Origin: Enemella evansiae
GTDB lineage: Bacteria; Pseudomonadota; Alphaproteobacteria; Rhodobacterales; Rhodobacteraceae
Direction of reading: 5' to 3'
Assembly (NCBI GenBank): GCA_017255395.1
Contig: JAFKDC010000008.1
Span: 124,001 to 188,000, forward strand
DNA length: 64,000 nt
Shown here piece by piece: positions 46,766-56,138 of the stretch. The translations under genes were made by a program, and so were the position numbers. The notes beneath the pieces are model-generated. The model was not told the DNA's origin, made no database searches, and worked only from the letters and a program-made list of their open reading frames with translations. Position 1 is the first letter of the stretch; each line of letters starts with the position of its first letter.

Positions 46766-48292
46766 TCAGACCACCTGCCCGGGCCGCGCCTCGGCCCAGT
46801 CTTCAAGGAAGTCGCGCAGGGATTCGGGGGCCAGCGCGATCTCGCGCCGGGGCAGGGCCACGCCCTGCCGCAGGGCCAGTTCGAGGCACCCGAGGTAATC
46901 CCCCGCCGCCCGGTCGGGATTGTTCGTGGCCCCGTGCAGGATCGTCCCCAACAGGGTGCCGCCATGGCCGTTCACATGGCTCAGGTCGGGCCGCAGGGTC
47001 AGCAGCCACTTCAGAACCTCGGCCTTCCCGGCCCAGCCCGCCACATGGGTCGGCGTGACCTGCTCATGCGGATCGGGCCTGTCGAAGGGAACGCCAAGGT
47101 CGACAAGCCGCTTCATCTGCGCCAGCCGTCCCGGCAGATGCACCAGTTCGCGCATCAGGTCGGCGTAGGCCGGGGCCAGCCGCGCCGGGTCGATATAGGC
47201 GCCCGGAGAGTCGTGCCCCTCTGCCGCCCGGGCCATCAGCGCCTCTTCGCGGGTCAGCTCGGTGCTGCCGCCCGCGTCCGCGATCGCCTCTGCCACCGCC
47301 GTCGAGCCGAAGACCCGCGCAAGCGCATAGGGCGTGACTCCCGCGTGCCGCCGGTCGGGATCGGCGCCCGCCTTCAGCACCAGCTCTGCCATGCGCCGGT
47401 CACAGCCCCGCCGCGCCGCCTGATGCAGCGCAGGCACCACCACCGGTGCCTCGCCCGCCACCGTCGCACCGTTGAAGTCATCGGCCTGCGCGCCATGGGC
47501 CAGCAGAAGCGCCACCGCCTCGTGATCGTTGAAATCCATCGCCCGCAGCAGCGCATTGGTCCCGCGCGGGTCGGCACCTGCCTCCAGCAGCATGCGCAGG
47601 CCCCCGCGGTGGCCCAGTTCCGTGGCGTGATACAGCGACTCGCCGTCGTTCGGATCGGCGCCGTGATCCAGCAGCCAGCGCGCCAGCACCATGTTGCCCG
47701 CGTGCCCCACGGCCCCGTAGAGCGCCGACAGAAGATGCGGCTCGCCCGGGGTCATGGCAAAGCCGTCGTTCACATCCGCGCCATGCGCCAGCAGCAGTTC
47801 CGCCACCGCCAGCATGTCCGCCGCCACGCCGGGCCGCCCCTGAAACCAGCGCGAGAAGGCAAGGTGCAGGATGGGGCGCCGTCCGCCCGCCTCTGTCACC
47901 GCAAGCGCCGGGTTCCGTGCAAGGGCCGCCGCAACGGCCTCCCGCCGGTAGAGCGCGCATTCCAGACCGAACATCCCGTCCGCCAGATCCGGCCACTGCA
48001 ACAGCAACTCTTCCACCAGCGCGTTGCGACCGTGAAAAAGCGCGATCTTCAGCCGTTGCAGCGCGGTGGCCCGGTCAAGGCCCATGGTCTCGGCCGCCAG
48101 TTTCAGCCGGGGCCAGCTGGCAAAGCCGTTCTCCTGCGCGATCACGTGCAGGAAGTCCGCGCGAACAAGATCCTGCCTGCCGCGCGGCGGGTGCTCTTTC
48201 AGCCGTATCACGGCCTGAGGGTCGCGCGCGATCCACGCGCGCTGCAACAGCTTCGCCTCTCGGCGCAGGGAATCAAGGGAAAGGTCGGGCAT
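46766..48292 (-). CDS. Ankyrin-repeat protein
   Basis: 508 residues from the ATG at 48292, with GGAGGA six bases upstream. The N-terminal segment (LRREAKLLQRAWIARDPQAV, LHVIAQENGFASWPRLKLAA) is a helical domain often found ahead of bacterial ankyrin repeats. From residue ~120 about eight ankyrin units follow, for example AELLLAHGADVNDGFAMTPG, ARWLLDHGADPNDGES, LRMLLEAGADPRGTNALLRA and HEAVALLLAHGAQADDFNGA. There is no signal peptide. It likely mediates protein-protein contacts in the cytoplasm; the partner is unknown. The upstream 327-bp gap contains nothing I recognise. Confidence 0.88.
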   Translation of the reverse strand: MPDLSLDSLRREAKLLQRAWIARDPQAVIRLKEHPPRGRQDLVRADFLHVIAQENGFASWPRLKLAAETMGLDRATALQRLKIALFHGRNALVEELLLQWPDLADGMFGLECALYRREAVAAALARNPALAVTEAGGRRPILHLAFSRWFQGRPGVAADMLAVAELLLAHGADVNDGFAMTPGEPHLLSALYGAVGHAGNMVLARWLLDHGADPNDGESLYHATELGHRGGLRMLLEAGADPRGTNALLRAMDFNDHEAVALLLAHGAQADDFNGATVAGEAPVVVPALHQAARRGCDRRMAELVLKAGADPDRRHAGVTPYALARVFGSTAVAEAIADAGGSTELTREEALMARAAEGHDSPGAYIDPARLAPAYADLMRELVHLPGRLAQMKRLVDLGVPFDRPDPHEQVTPTHVAGWAGKAEVLKWLLTLRPDLSHVNGHGGTLLGTILHGATNNPDRAAGDYLGCLELALRQGVALPRREIALAPESLRDFLEDWAEARPGQVV

Positions 48293-48619
48293 GAGGGTTC
48301 CTCCGTCAACGCCCGTGATCCGCCTGTCGGGCAAGAGAGAACCGAAGAATGCCGTCGGTCGTCCTTGGGCAGGTGCATCACGCTTTCCGCGGATCAGGAG
48401 GCCCCCTGCGATGGCCCTTGCCGCCAAAGACCACGAATCGCGCCCGCAGCGCAAGCCCCGCGCGCGCCTGCCGGTGCCACGCGACCGCACACCCGCCAGA
48501 GGCACGACAGGGCCACAGGCCCCTACCCTCCTTTGATTTGGAAGATACCGCGGAGCGCGCGGGATGGGGCGAAGCCGAAGCTGCGCAGCGCCGCCTCTCA
48601 CACCCGCGCGGCCTGTGTC
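48293..48619. other. Intergenic region without recognisable content
   Basis: 327 bp between the ankyrin gene start (minus) and the metallopeptidase gene end (minus). It should contain the ankyrin promoter. I see no gene, clear terminator or repeat. Base composition is like the surroundings. Confidence 0.6.
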
Positions 48620-49459
48620 CTACAGGGTATCGGTCCCGAAGGTATCGCAGGCCTGCGGATCGCCGCTGTCGAAGCCCGTCGCGAACCAGCGCTGCCGCTG
48701 CTCCGAGGTGCCATGGGTGAAGCTATGCGGCTGCGGCACCCGCCCGGCGCGCCGTTGCAGCGTGTCGTCGCCGATCTGCCGGGCCGCGTTCAGCGCCTCG
48801 TCAAGGTCGCCCTTTTCCATCAGGCCCTGCACCTTGCTGGCCCAGACGCCCGACAGACAATCGGCCTGCAACTCCAGCCGCACGGTCAGCGCATTGGCCT
48901 CGCGCTGGCCCGCCCGCTGGCGCAGGGCGTTGACCTCGCCGAGGATGCCCAGCTCGTTCTGGACGTGGTGCGCGACCTCGTGGGCGATCACATAGGCGGC
49001 GGCGAAATCGCCCCCGGCGCCAAGCTGCGACCGCATGGTGGCGAAGAATTCCGTGTCCAGATAGGCCTTTTCGTCCGCCGGGCAGTAGAACGGCCCGGTC
49101 GCGCCCGAGGCCCCGCCGCAGGGGCTGGAGGTCACACCCGAGAACAGCACCAGCGTGGGCGGATCGTAGGGGCCGCCGAAGCTGTCGGGGAAGACCTCGG
49201 TCCAGACCTCTTCGGTGGTGGCCAGCACGCGGGCGCTGAACTCTCCGGCCTGCTTCTCGGCCTCCGTCAGTTCGCGCGGGGCGCTTTGCGACTGGGGCGC
49301 GCCGCCGTTCAGCAGCGGCGTCACGTCGATGCCGGTGAAATAGCCGATGGCCAGCACCAGCAGCACCCCGCCGATACCCAGCCCGCCCACGGCAGCGCCG
49401 CCCCCGCGTCCGCGCCGGTCCTCGACGTTCCGGCTGCCCCGGATGTTCCTCAACCGCAT
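48620..49459 (-). CDS. Membrane-anchored neutral zinc metallopeptidase (YpfJ/DUF541-like family, COG2321)
   Basis: 279 residues. A basic N-terminus (MRLRNIRGSRNVEDRRGRGG) precedes one membrane helix (GGLGIGGVLLVLAIGYFTG), leaving a periplasmic catalytic domain. The zinc motif HEVAHHVQ and the third-ligand region ELQADCLSGVWAS are intact, and SGVTSSPCGGASGATGPFYC is the family's Cys-bearing segment. The C-terminal GTSEQRQRWFATGFDSGDP is typical of this family. Substrates are not established. It diverges from dnaX across 162 bp. Confidence 0.9.
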   Translation of the reverse strand: MRLRNIRGSRNVEDRRGRGGGAAVGGLGIGGVLLVLAIGYFTGIDVTPLLNGGAPQSQSAPRELTEAEKQAGEFSARVLATTEEVWTEVFPDSFGGPYDPPTLVLFSGVTSSPCGGASGATGPFYCPADEKAYLDTEFFATMRSQLGAGGDFAAAYVIAHEVAHHVQNELGILGEVNALRQRAGQREANALTVRLELQADCLSGVWASKVQGLMEKGDLDEALNAARQIGDDTLQRRAGRVPQPHSFTHGTSEQRQRWFATGFDSGDPQACDTFGTDTL

Positions 49460-49621
49460 CGCCTGCCCTCCATGCCGCGCATGATGCCCCAACGTCACAT
49501 TCCCACGAGCGGTTCCCGGCCCGCGTGGCCTTGTCCGACCCCGGCACGCCGGACACGCCCTTCGGCTTGCACCCGATGCCATGCAGCCGATACCCTGCGC
49601 CTGCCCGACCGAGGACAGCCC

Positions 49622-51382
49622 ATGACCGACTCGCCCGCCTATCAGGTGCTTGCCCGCAAGTACCGCCCGGAAACCTTCGCCGACCTCGTCGGGCAGGATG
49701 CCATGGTCCGCACGCTGCGCAACGCCTTCAAGGCCGACCGCATCGCGCAGGCCTTCATCATGACCGGCATCCGGGGCACCGGCAAGACGACAACCGCCCG
49801 GATCATCGCCAAGGGCATGAACTGCATCGGCCCGGACGGCAACGGCGGCCCGACAACCGAACCCTGCGGCCAGTGCGAGCACTGCACGGCCATCATGGAG
49901 GGCCGCCATGTCGACGTGATGGAGATGGACGCCGCCAGCCGCACCGGCATCGGCGACATCCGCGAGATCATCGAAAGCGTGCACTACCGGGCCGCCTCGG
50001 CGCGCTACAAGATCTACATCATCGACGAGGTGCACATGCTCTCGACGCAGGCCTTCAACGGCCTGCTCAAGACGCTGGAAGAGCCGCCCGCCCACGTCAA
50101 ATTCATCTTCGCCACGACGGAAATCCGCAAGGTGCCGGTGACGGTGCTGTCGCGCTGCCAGCGCTTCGACCTGCGCCGGATCGAACCCGAGGTGATGATC
50201 GGTCTCTTGCGCAAGATCGCGGGCGCCGAAGGGGCAGAGATCACCGACGAGGCGCTGGCGCTGATCACCCGCGCCGCCGAAGGCTCGGCCCGCGACGCGA
50301 CCTCGCTGCTGGATCAGGCGATTTCCCACGGCGCAGGCGAAACCGGCGCCGATCAGGTGCGCGCCATGCTGGGCCTCGCCGATCGGGGCCGGGTCATGGA
50401 CCTGTTCGAGCGCATCATGCGCGGCGACGCGGCGGGCGCCCTGACCGAGCTCTCGGCGCAGTATTCCGACGGCGCAGACCCGCTGGCGGTGCTGCGCGAC
50501 CTGGCCGAGTTGACCCATTGGGTGAGCGTGGTCAAGATCACCCCGGACGCCGCCGAGGACCCGACGATCTCGCCAGACGAACGCGCGCGCGGGCTGGCCT
50601 TTGCCGATGGGCTCGGGATGCGGCCCCTCAGCCGGGCCTGGCAGATGCTGCTGAAGGCCATCGAAGAAGTCGCGAACGCGCCCTCGGCCATGATGGCCGC
50701 CGAGATGGCGGTGATCCGGCTGACCCATGTGGCGGAACTGCCCTCGCCCGAAGAACTGCTGCGCCGGTTGCAGGACAGCCCGCCGCCGCCCGCTCCCGGC
50801 CCCGGTGGCGGAGGCGGCGGCATGGGCCACGGCCAAGGCGGCGAGGTGCAGGCGCAGGGTATGCCGCAGGCAACCCACCCCGGCCCGCGCGGGCCCTCCG
50901 CGTCTTATGGCAACACCGTGGTGGCGCTGGCCGCCGATCAGGCGCTGGCGCGCTATCCGACCTTCGAGCATGTGCTGGACCTGATCCGCGCCAACCGCGA
51001 CGTGCAGCTTCTGGTCGAGGTCGAAAGCGGCTTGCGCCTTGCCGCCTACCAGCCCGGCCGGATCGAGTTCACCCCGACCGAAACCGCGCCCGCCGATCTC
51101 GCCCAGCGTCTCGGCACCGCCCTGCAACGCTGGACCGGCAACCGCTGGGGCGTCTCGGTGGTCAACGGCTGCGAGGCGCAGACGGTCTTCGAGCGGCGCG
51201 ACGCCGCGCGGCTGGCAATCGAGGAAGAGGCCCGCCAGCACCCGCTGGTGCAGGCGGCGCTGATGGCCTTCCCCAAGGCGCGGATCAAGTCGGTGAAGAC
51301 CGCCGAAGAGGCGCAGGTCGAGGCGGAACTGGACGCCCTCCCCGAGGTCGAGGACGAGTGGGACCCCTTCGAGGAAGAGTGA
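49622..51382 (+). CDS. dnaX: DNA polymerase III subunit gamma/tau
   Basis: 586 residues. The clamp-loader AAA+ domain is complete: Walker A GIRGTGKTTTAR, the zinc module CGQCEHC with the earlier Cys, Walker B YIIDEVHML, sensor ATTEIRKVPVTVLSRCQRFD and SARDATSLLDQA. A Gly/Pro-rich hinge (about 385-425) separates the C-terminal tau domain that binds polymerase and helicase. It loads the beta clamp at the replication fork. I see no strong slippery A-run for gamma production. The stop overlaps the next gene's GTG (GTGA). Confidence 0.97.
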   Translation: MTDSPAYQVLARKYRPETFADLVGQDAMVRTLRNAFKADRIAQAFIMTGIRGTGKTTTARIIAKGMNCIGPDGNGGPTTEPCGQCEHCTAIMEGRHVDVMEMDAASRTGIGDIREIIESVHYRAASARYKIYIIDEVHMLSTQAFNGLLKTLEEPPAHVKFIFATTEIRKVPVTVLSRCQRFDLRRIEPEVMIGLLRKIAGAEGAEITDEALALITRAAEGSARDATSLLDQAISHGAGETGADQVRAMLGLADRGRVMDLFERIMRGDAAGALTELSAQYSDGADPLAVLRDLAELTHWVSVVKITPDAAEDPTISPDERARGLAFADGLGMRPLSRAWQMLLKAIEEVANAPSAMMAAEMAVIRLTHVAELPSPEELLRRLQDSPPPPAPGPGGGGGGMGHGQGGEVQAQGMPQATHPGPRGPSASYGNTVVALAADQALARYPTFEHVLDLIRANRDVQLLVEVESGLRLAAYQPGRIEFTPTETAPADLAQRLGTALQRWTGNRWGVSVVNGCEAQTVFERRDAARLAIEEEARQHPLVQAALMAFPKARIKSVKTAEEAQVEAELDALPEVEDEWDPFEEE

Positions 51383-51762
51383 GCGCGGACCGCCCCGGCC
51401 TGCCGTCCGGGCAGCCCCTCCGAAGGCTGCCACGCGCGACGGCTCTTTGTCTGGCGGTCGCCCTCTTTCCGCAGGCCGCGCTGGCCGAGGTCTGCGACAA
51501 GGTCCGCCCCCTGTGGAACCCGGCAGAGGGCCCCGCCAGCGCCCTGCGCTTTCGCAGCTCATGGGGCGGTCTCGCCGCCGTCTGCGGCTGGTCGGCCCTG
51601 GTGTTCGTCATCGTTTTCGGCGACGCGCAGGACCCGACCGGCATCACACCCTTGGCCCGGGCCGAGGGCTGTATCGGCTCGCCCGCCTTGTTCATCGCCC
51701 TCGTCGCTGCGATATGTGTGGGAACCGTTGTCTACACCGCGCCCGGACGGGGCGGCAAATAG
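51379..51762 (+). CDS. Small membrane protein between dnaX and ybaB
   Basis: 127 residues from the GTG at 51379, overlapping the dnaX stop by four bases. The first hydrophobic stretch (ATALCLAVALFPQAALAEVC) looks like a cleavable signal, followed by two membrane helices (LAAVCGWSALVFVIVFGDA and PALFIALVAAICVGTVVYTA). It is 12 bp ahead of ybaB, so it is cotranscribed with replication/repair genes. I do not recognise a function; the cysteines (EVCDKVR, AVCGW, GCIGS) are noticeable. Confidence 0.8.
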   Translation: MSADRPGLPSGQPLRRLPRATALCLAVALFPQAALAEVCDKVRPLWNPAEGPASALRFRSSWGGLAAVCGWSALVFVIVFGDAQDPTGITPLARAEGCIGSPALFIALVAAICVGTVVYTAPGRGGK

Positions 51763-51774
51763 GAGAGATACCCG

Positions 51775-52119
51775 ATGCTCAAAGGTCTTGGCGGCCTTGG
51801 CGACATGGCCAAGATGATGAAGCAGGCGCAGGAGATGCAGGCCAAGATGGCCGAGCTTCAGGAAAACCTGAACACGATCACCGTCACCGGCGAAAGCGGG
51901 GCGGGTCTGGTCAAGGCCACCGCCACTGCCAAGGGCGAGCTGACCGCGCTGGACATCTCTCCGACGATCTTCGACCCCAACGAAAAGGAAGTGGTCGAGG
52001 ACCTGATCCTTGCCGCCATCAAGGACGCGCAGAGCCGCGCCTCGGAGCGGTCCGAGCAGGAGATGCGAAAGCTGACCGAAGCGATGGGTCTGCCCGCGGA
52101 CATGAAGCTGCCGTTCTGA
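51775..52119 (+). CDS. YbaB/EbfC nucleoid-associated protein
   Basis: 114 residues with the usual N-terminal MLKGLGGLGDMAKMMKQAQE, amphipathic helix QAKMAELQENL and the core ITVTGESGAGLVKATATAKG. It is a small DNA-binding dimer found next to dnaX and recR in most bacteria. AGGAGA precedes the ATG. The gene order dnaX, ybaB, recR is interrupted here by two exported or membrane protein genes. Confidence 0.96.
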   Translation: MLKGLGGLGDMAKMMKQAQEMQAKMAELQENLNTITVTGESGAGLVKATATAKGELTALDISPTIFDPNEKEVVEDLILAAIKDAQSRASERSEQEMRKLTEAMGLPADMKLPF

Positions 52120-52298
52120 CCCTTGGGCGGGCGGCCCTTGGGTCGCCGCGCCCTGCCCGGGCCACCGGCCTTCGGGATGCGGCTCCGCTGCGGTTTCGGC
52201 GCCGCCCGCTGTGAAAAGCGATACAGCATCGTGCGAAAAGGCCCTAGAGTGGCGGCAACAGGCCCCGCAAGCGGGTCGTTGAGCAGGAAACCCGCGCC

Positions 52299-53363
52299 AT
52301 GTCCCTTGTCCGCTTCCCCCTGAAAGCCCTTGTCGCCGGCCTTGCCGCGCTGGCAGCCGGGCCCACGCTGGCGCAGGACTGGGCCACGCGCGCGGTCTGC
52401 GACGTGCCGCAGGTCGCGCTTTACGAGGATACGCTGGACGCGCCGCTGGCAGAGCTGGAACGGCAGGCCGCAAAGATCCCCAACGGCCTTGGCCGGTTCT
52501 GGCGGATCACCGCACCGGGCGGCGCCGTTTCGCATCTGTGGGGCACCTTCCACAGCACCCAGCGCGAGGTTCTGGACCTGCCCGACATGGTGCTGGCCGA
52601 GATCGCGCGGGCGAAGACCGTCGCGCTGGAGATCGACCCGGTCTATCCCAGCCGTGCCGCCTATTACGCCGATGTCACCCACGAGGGCCGATATATCGCC
52701 GATGGCCAGCCCTCGGCCTACAACACGCTTTCGCTTGATCCGCGTGTCGACGGCTGGATCCGCGACCGGCTGGATGGCATCGGCTGGGGGCGCGACTCGA
52801 CGGATTACCTGACCCTCGGCGCGCTGATGGAGGTGCTGCTCTGGTCGCCCTGCGAGGATTTCGCCTCGGGCACCTATCCGACGCAGGACACGCTGATCCA
52901 GACGCTGGGCCACATCAAGGGCGCGCGGATCGTCGGGCTGGAACCGGCGCAGCGCATCCGCCAGAAGCTGGACGGCACCGGCGGGCGGTCGATGGGCGCG
53001 GCGATGCTGACGGTCTACGGCAGCTATCTGGCCCCGGTCGAGGACTGGAAGGGCAGCGCCACCGGCTTTGCGCTGTATCTTCAGGGCCGTTCCGCCATTG
53101 CCATGATGCAGGACCGCGCGCGGATAGAGACCCTCTTCGGCGAGGCGGGGCTGGAACAGCTCGACTACCTAGACGGCTGGCTTCTGGACGAACGCAACCA
53201 TGACTTTGTCGAGGCGGCGGCACCCGCCCTCGACGCAGGCGGGGCCTTTGTCGCCGTGGGCAACTTTCACCTGCCGGGCGAGGCGGGCATGGTGGCGCTG
53301 TTGCGCGACAGGGGCTACCGGGTCGAGCGGGTCGCCGTCCCCGGAGAGGTCCAGACCCCGTGA
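52299..53363 (+). CDS. Exported TraB/GumN-family protein
   Basis: 354 residues. Signal peptide 1-25 ([18 protein letters not shown]). [20 protein letters not shown] is the TraB/PrgY/GumN motif with the first GxxH, and [20 protein letters not shown] carries the C-terminal GxxH-x-G motif; such Tiki-like folds are proposed metalloproteases. It is predicted periplasmic. The stop overlaps recR (four bases), so it is cotranscribed with recombination genes although no functional link is obvious. Confidence 0.9.
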   Translation: MSLVRFPLKALVAGLAALAAGPTLAQDWATRAVCDVPQVALYEDTLDAPLAELERQAAKIPNGLGRFWRITAPGGAVSHLWGTFHSTQREVLDLPDMVLAEIARAKTVALEIDPVYPSRAAYYADVTHEGRYIADGQPSAYNTLSLDPRVDGWIRDRLDGIGWGRDSTDYLTLGALMEVLLWSPCEDFASGTYPTQDTLIQTLGHIKGARIVGLEPAQRIRQKLDGTGGRSMGAAMLTVYGSYLAPVEDWKGSATGFALYLQGRSAIAMMQDRARIETLFGEAGLEQLDYLDGWLLDERNHDFVEAAAPALDAGGAFVAVGNFHLPGEAGMVALLRDRGYRVERVAVPGEVQTP

Positions 53364-53956
53364 GCCGCCCCAACGATCCCATAGACGCGCTCATCGGCCT
53401 GATGGCGCGGCTGCCCGGCCTTGGCCCGCGCTCGGCGCGGCGCGCGGTGCTGCACCTGATCCGCAAGCGCGCCGCCCTGCTGCGTCCGCTGGCCGAGGCG
53501 ATGATGGCGGTGGCCGACAGCGCCCGCGAATGCCTGAACTGCGGCAATGTCGGCACCGAGGACATCTGCGAGATCTGCCGGTCCGAGGCGCGCGGCAACG
53601 GGCTGATCTGCGTGGTCGAGGATGTCTCGGACCTTTGGGCGATGGAGCGGGCGAACGTCTTTACCGGGCGCTACCACGTGCTGGGCGGGACGCTCTCGGC
53701 GCTGGACGGCGTCGGGCCGGACCAGCTGCGCATTCCGCAACTGCTGACCCGGCTGGAGGCGGAAAACGTGACCGAGGTCATCCTTGCCCTGAACGCCACC
53801 GTCGACGGGCAGACCACGGCGCATTACATCGCCGACCGGCTGGAGGGGCGCGTGGCGCTGTCCTCGCTGGCGCAGGGCGTGCCCATCGGTGGCGAACTCG
53901 ACTACCTCGACGACGGCACAATCTCGGCGGCGCTGAACGCGCGCAAGCGGTTCTGA
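53360..53956 (+). CDS. recR: Recombination mediator protein RecR
   Basis: 198 residues, the standard length. Helix-hairpin-helix [20 protein letters not shown], four-Cys zinc finger [20 protein letters not shown], Toprim domain ([14 protein letters not shown]) and Walker-B-like C-terminal region ([20 protein letters not shown]) are all present. With RecF/RecO it loads RecA on gapped DNA. It overlaps the TraB/GumN gene by four bases; ATG at 53360. Confidence 0.97.
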   Translation: MSRPNDPIDALIGLMARLPGLGPRSARRAVLHLIRKRAALLRPLAEAMMAVADSARECLNCGNVGTEDICEICRSEARGNGLICVVEDVSDLWAMERANVFTGRYHVLGGTLSALDGVGPDQLRIPQLLTRLEAENVTEVILALNATVDGQTTAHYIADRLEGRVALSSLAQGVPIGGELDYLDDGTISAALNARKRF

Positions 53957-54145
53957 CGCCCGGCAGGACTGCCGCGCCGTGACAGGGTGCGGACGGACGC
54001 CGCGACGAACAGAGCCCGCCACGCCGCTGGCGGTCGCGGCACCGCGCCACCGTCCCGGATCACGCAGGCGCCCCCCGGGACGGCGCAGGGACCGTCACAG
54101 CATGGTCCGGGGCGGTGGTCCCGACAGGTCCGGTGCGAAACGCAA

Positions 54146-54177
54146 GACGCCCCGGCGAATCTCTCCACCGGGGCGCC
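54146..54177 (-). terminator. Intrinsic terminator of trcR
   Basis: On the minus strand a 10-bp stem (GGCGCCCCGG ... CCGGGGCGTC, one G-U-type mismatch) with a 12-base loop is followed by TTGCGTTTC. It lies 25 bp beyond the trcR stop and may also stop recR read-through. Confidence 0.7.
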
Positions 54178-54201
54178 ACACAGTTGTCGGTCCGGGCCTT
54201 A

Positions 54202-54972
54202 TCAGCCGCGCGGATCGTCGTCCTCTTCGTCGTCGTCGCTGCTGTCCGGCAGGTTGAAGAAGCTGTCGGCATCCGAATAATCGGCGTCGCTCTTCTTGTC
54301 CTCGTCTTCGTCATCCTCGCGCGGATCGGACAGCGAGAAGGTCTCCAGCCCCTCGATGGCGGTGGGCAGGCGCGGTTCGTTTCCGTCCATATCGAGGCTC
54401 TGCTCTGTCGAGACCAGCTTGCGGCGCTCGTCGTCGGTCATGACGCTGGCGACGGCCTTCGCGGCCTTGGCAACGGCGGCATCCAGTTCGGTCTGCCTGC
54501 ACAGGCCAAGGGCGACGGGGTCGATGGGCTGCATGTTCTGGATGTTCCAGTGCGTGCGCTCGCGGATCGACTGGATCGTCGGCTTGGTGGTGCCCACCAG
54601 CTTGGAAATCTGGCCGTCGGTCAGCTCGGGGTGGAACTTCACCAGCCAGAGGATCGCGTTCGGGCGGTCCTGCCGCTTGGACAGCGGGGTGTAGCGCGGG
54701 CCACGGCGCTTGTCCTCGTCCCGGGCGGCGGGGTTGAACTTCACCTTCATCTTGTACAGCGGATCCTTCTCCGCCTTGTCGATTTCTTCCTGCACAAGCT
54801 GGTTGTTGGCCACCGGGTCAAAGCCCTTCACCCCGGTGGCCACGTCGCCATCGGCGATGCCCTGGATCTCGAGCTCGTGGAAACCGGTGAAATCGGCGAT
54901 CTGCTTGAACGACAGCGTCGTGTTGTCCACCAGCCAGACGGCGGTCGCCTTGGGATGCAGCAGCTTGGACAT
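54202..54972 (-). CDS. trcR: Cell-cycle transcriptional regulator TrcR (DUF1013)
   Basis: 256 residues. The N-terminus MSKLLHPKATAVWLVDNTTL and the region FKQIADFTGFHELEIQGIAD match the alphaproteobacterial DUF1013/TrcR family, which has helix-turn-helix segments (here about 18-45 and LTDGQISKLVGTTKPTIQSI at 118-137) and is linked to CtrA-era cell-cycle control in Caulobacter. The C-terminus is a long acidic Asp/Ser/Glu tail, longer than in many relatives. Monocistronic with its own terminator. Its presence supports an alphaproteobacterial source. Confidence 0.92.
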   Translation of the reverse strand: MSKLLHPKATAVWLVDNTTLSFKQIADFTGFHELEIQGIADGDVATGVKGFDPVANNQLVQEEIDKAEKDPLYKMKVKFNPAARDEDKRRGPRYTPLSKRQDRPNAILWLVKFHPELTDGQISKLVGTTKPTIQSIRERTHWNIQNMQPIDPVALGLCRQTELDAAVAKAAKAVASVMTDDERRKLVSTEQSLDMDGNEPRLPTAIEGLETFSLSDPREDDEDEDKKSDADYSDADSFFNLPDSSDDDEEDDDPRG

Positions 54973-55130
54973 CTTTCTCTTCTCCTTCTCGGTCGGACGG
55001 ACGGCAAATCTTCCGCGTACCCCGGGCCGGTGAGGGCCGCGGGAGGCCCCGGATGATCTCCGGGACGGGTTGCCGTTGTCGGGAAACTTGGCCGCTATAT
55101 AGTGACGCCGAACCCAAAAAGGAAGAGAAA

Positions 55131-55766
55131 ATGCGCCTCGCGACCCTTGCCGCCGCCCTGCTGACCGCCCTGCCCGCGCAGGCCTTTGCCGATGGCGAGA
55201 AGGCGGGCGCGTTCGACTACTACGTCATGGCGCTGTCGTGGTCGCCGAACTGGTGCAGGCTGGAAGGCGACGCCCGCGAGGCCGAGCAATGCGACACGGA
55301 CGCGGGCTGGGTGCTGCACGGGCTCTGGCCGCAGTACCATCGCGGCTGGCCCTCTTACTGCCCGACGGTGGAACGCGCGCCCTCGCGGCAGATGACCGGC
55401 GCGATGGCGGACATCATGGGCTCGGGCGGGCTGGCGTGGCACCAGTGGAAGAAACACGGCGTCTGTTCGGGACTTTCGGCGCGGGCCTATTACGACCTGT
55501 CGCGGCAGGCCTATGGCTCGATCACCCGGCCCGAGGTCTTCCGCACGCTCGACAAGGCGGTGAAACTGCCCGCGGCGGTGGTGGAAGAGGCCTTTCTGAA
55601 GGCCAACCCGGGGCTAAAGGCCGACATGCTGACGATCACCTGCCGCGACGGCATGATCCAGGAGGCGCGGGTCTGCCTGTCGCGCGACCTGACCCCGGTG
55701 CCCTGCGGACGCGACACGATCCGCGATTGCACGATGACCGACGCGCTGTTCACGCCGCTGCGCTAG
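55131..55766 (+). CDS. Exported ribonuclease T2
   Basis: 211 residues. Signal peptide 1-20. Mature protein keeps the two active-site segments: CAS I WVLHGLWPQY with the catalytic His, and CAS II WHQWKKHGVC with Lys-His. In CAS II the residue usually Glu (HExxKHG) is Gln, so activity or mechanism may differ. Cysteines CRLE, CDTD, YCPT and GVC suit periplasmic disulphides. It would cut RNA to 3'-nucleotides, which could feed the CpdB-type 3'-nucleotidase elsewhere in the window. AAAAGGAAGAGAAA precedes the ATG. Confidence 0.92.
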   Translation: MRLATLAAALLTALPAQAFADGEKAGAFDYYVMALSWSPNWCRLEGDAREAEQCDTDAGWVLHGLWPQYHRGWPSYCPTVERAPSRQMTGAMADIMGSGGLAWHQWKKHGVCSGLSARAYYDLSRQAYGSITRPEVFRTLDKAVKLPAAVVEEAFLKANPGLKADMLTITCRDGMIQEARVCLSRDLTPVPCGRDTIRDCTMTDALFTPLR

Positions 55767-56138
55767 GCGCGGCCCCTGGGGCCCGGCAGCACGCCCAGCC
55801 CACTGCACCTTCACACCCCGCCCCTGCGAAATCCGCAGGGCAGCAAGATCGCGCGCTTTCCCTGCCCTGCCGGAATAGTACGGGCGCGTCAGGACGGCGC
55901 AGAGGCTGGCCTGCAAGGACAAGCCGAGGCCCTGCCGCATACCGTGACAGAGCCCCCCGACGGCGCGGCGGGGGCACCGTGCCTGCGCGTGCCGGGCGCC
56001 CGGGGGCACCGCAGACCACCATGTCGCAAGGTCAGGCAAAATTTTTGCACCACGCGGTGAAACCGTTTTCGCGGCCTCTTCGTGTCTTCCGTTACATCGA
56101 GGGGCGCGACGCCCCCGCAACCGACAGAGAGGCTTACA
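55767..56138. other. Intergenic region before the DUF4394-like gene
   Basis: 372 bp. A stem-loop CCCTGCG-AAATC-CGCAGGG (55822-55840) 56 bp after the RNase gene may be its terminator. The right end is comparatively AT-rich (AAAATTTTTGCACC near 56037, TGAAACCGTTTTCG near 56058) and probably holds the promoter of the next gene. No further gene seen. Confidence 0.55.

Noticed and set aside
46934-49621. A very long open frame continuing upstream of dnaX on the plus strand
   Set aside because: It lies antisense to three well-supported minus-strand genes. High GC leaves long spurious frames open. DnaX homology begins at 49622.
49622-51382. Programmed frameshift in dnaX producing the gamma subunit
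   Set aside because: No A-rich slippery run followed by a strong stem is visible near the hinge. GC-rich hinge coding alone is not evidence.
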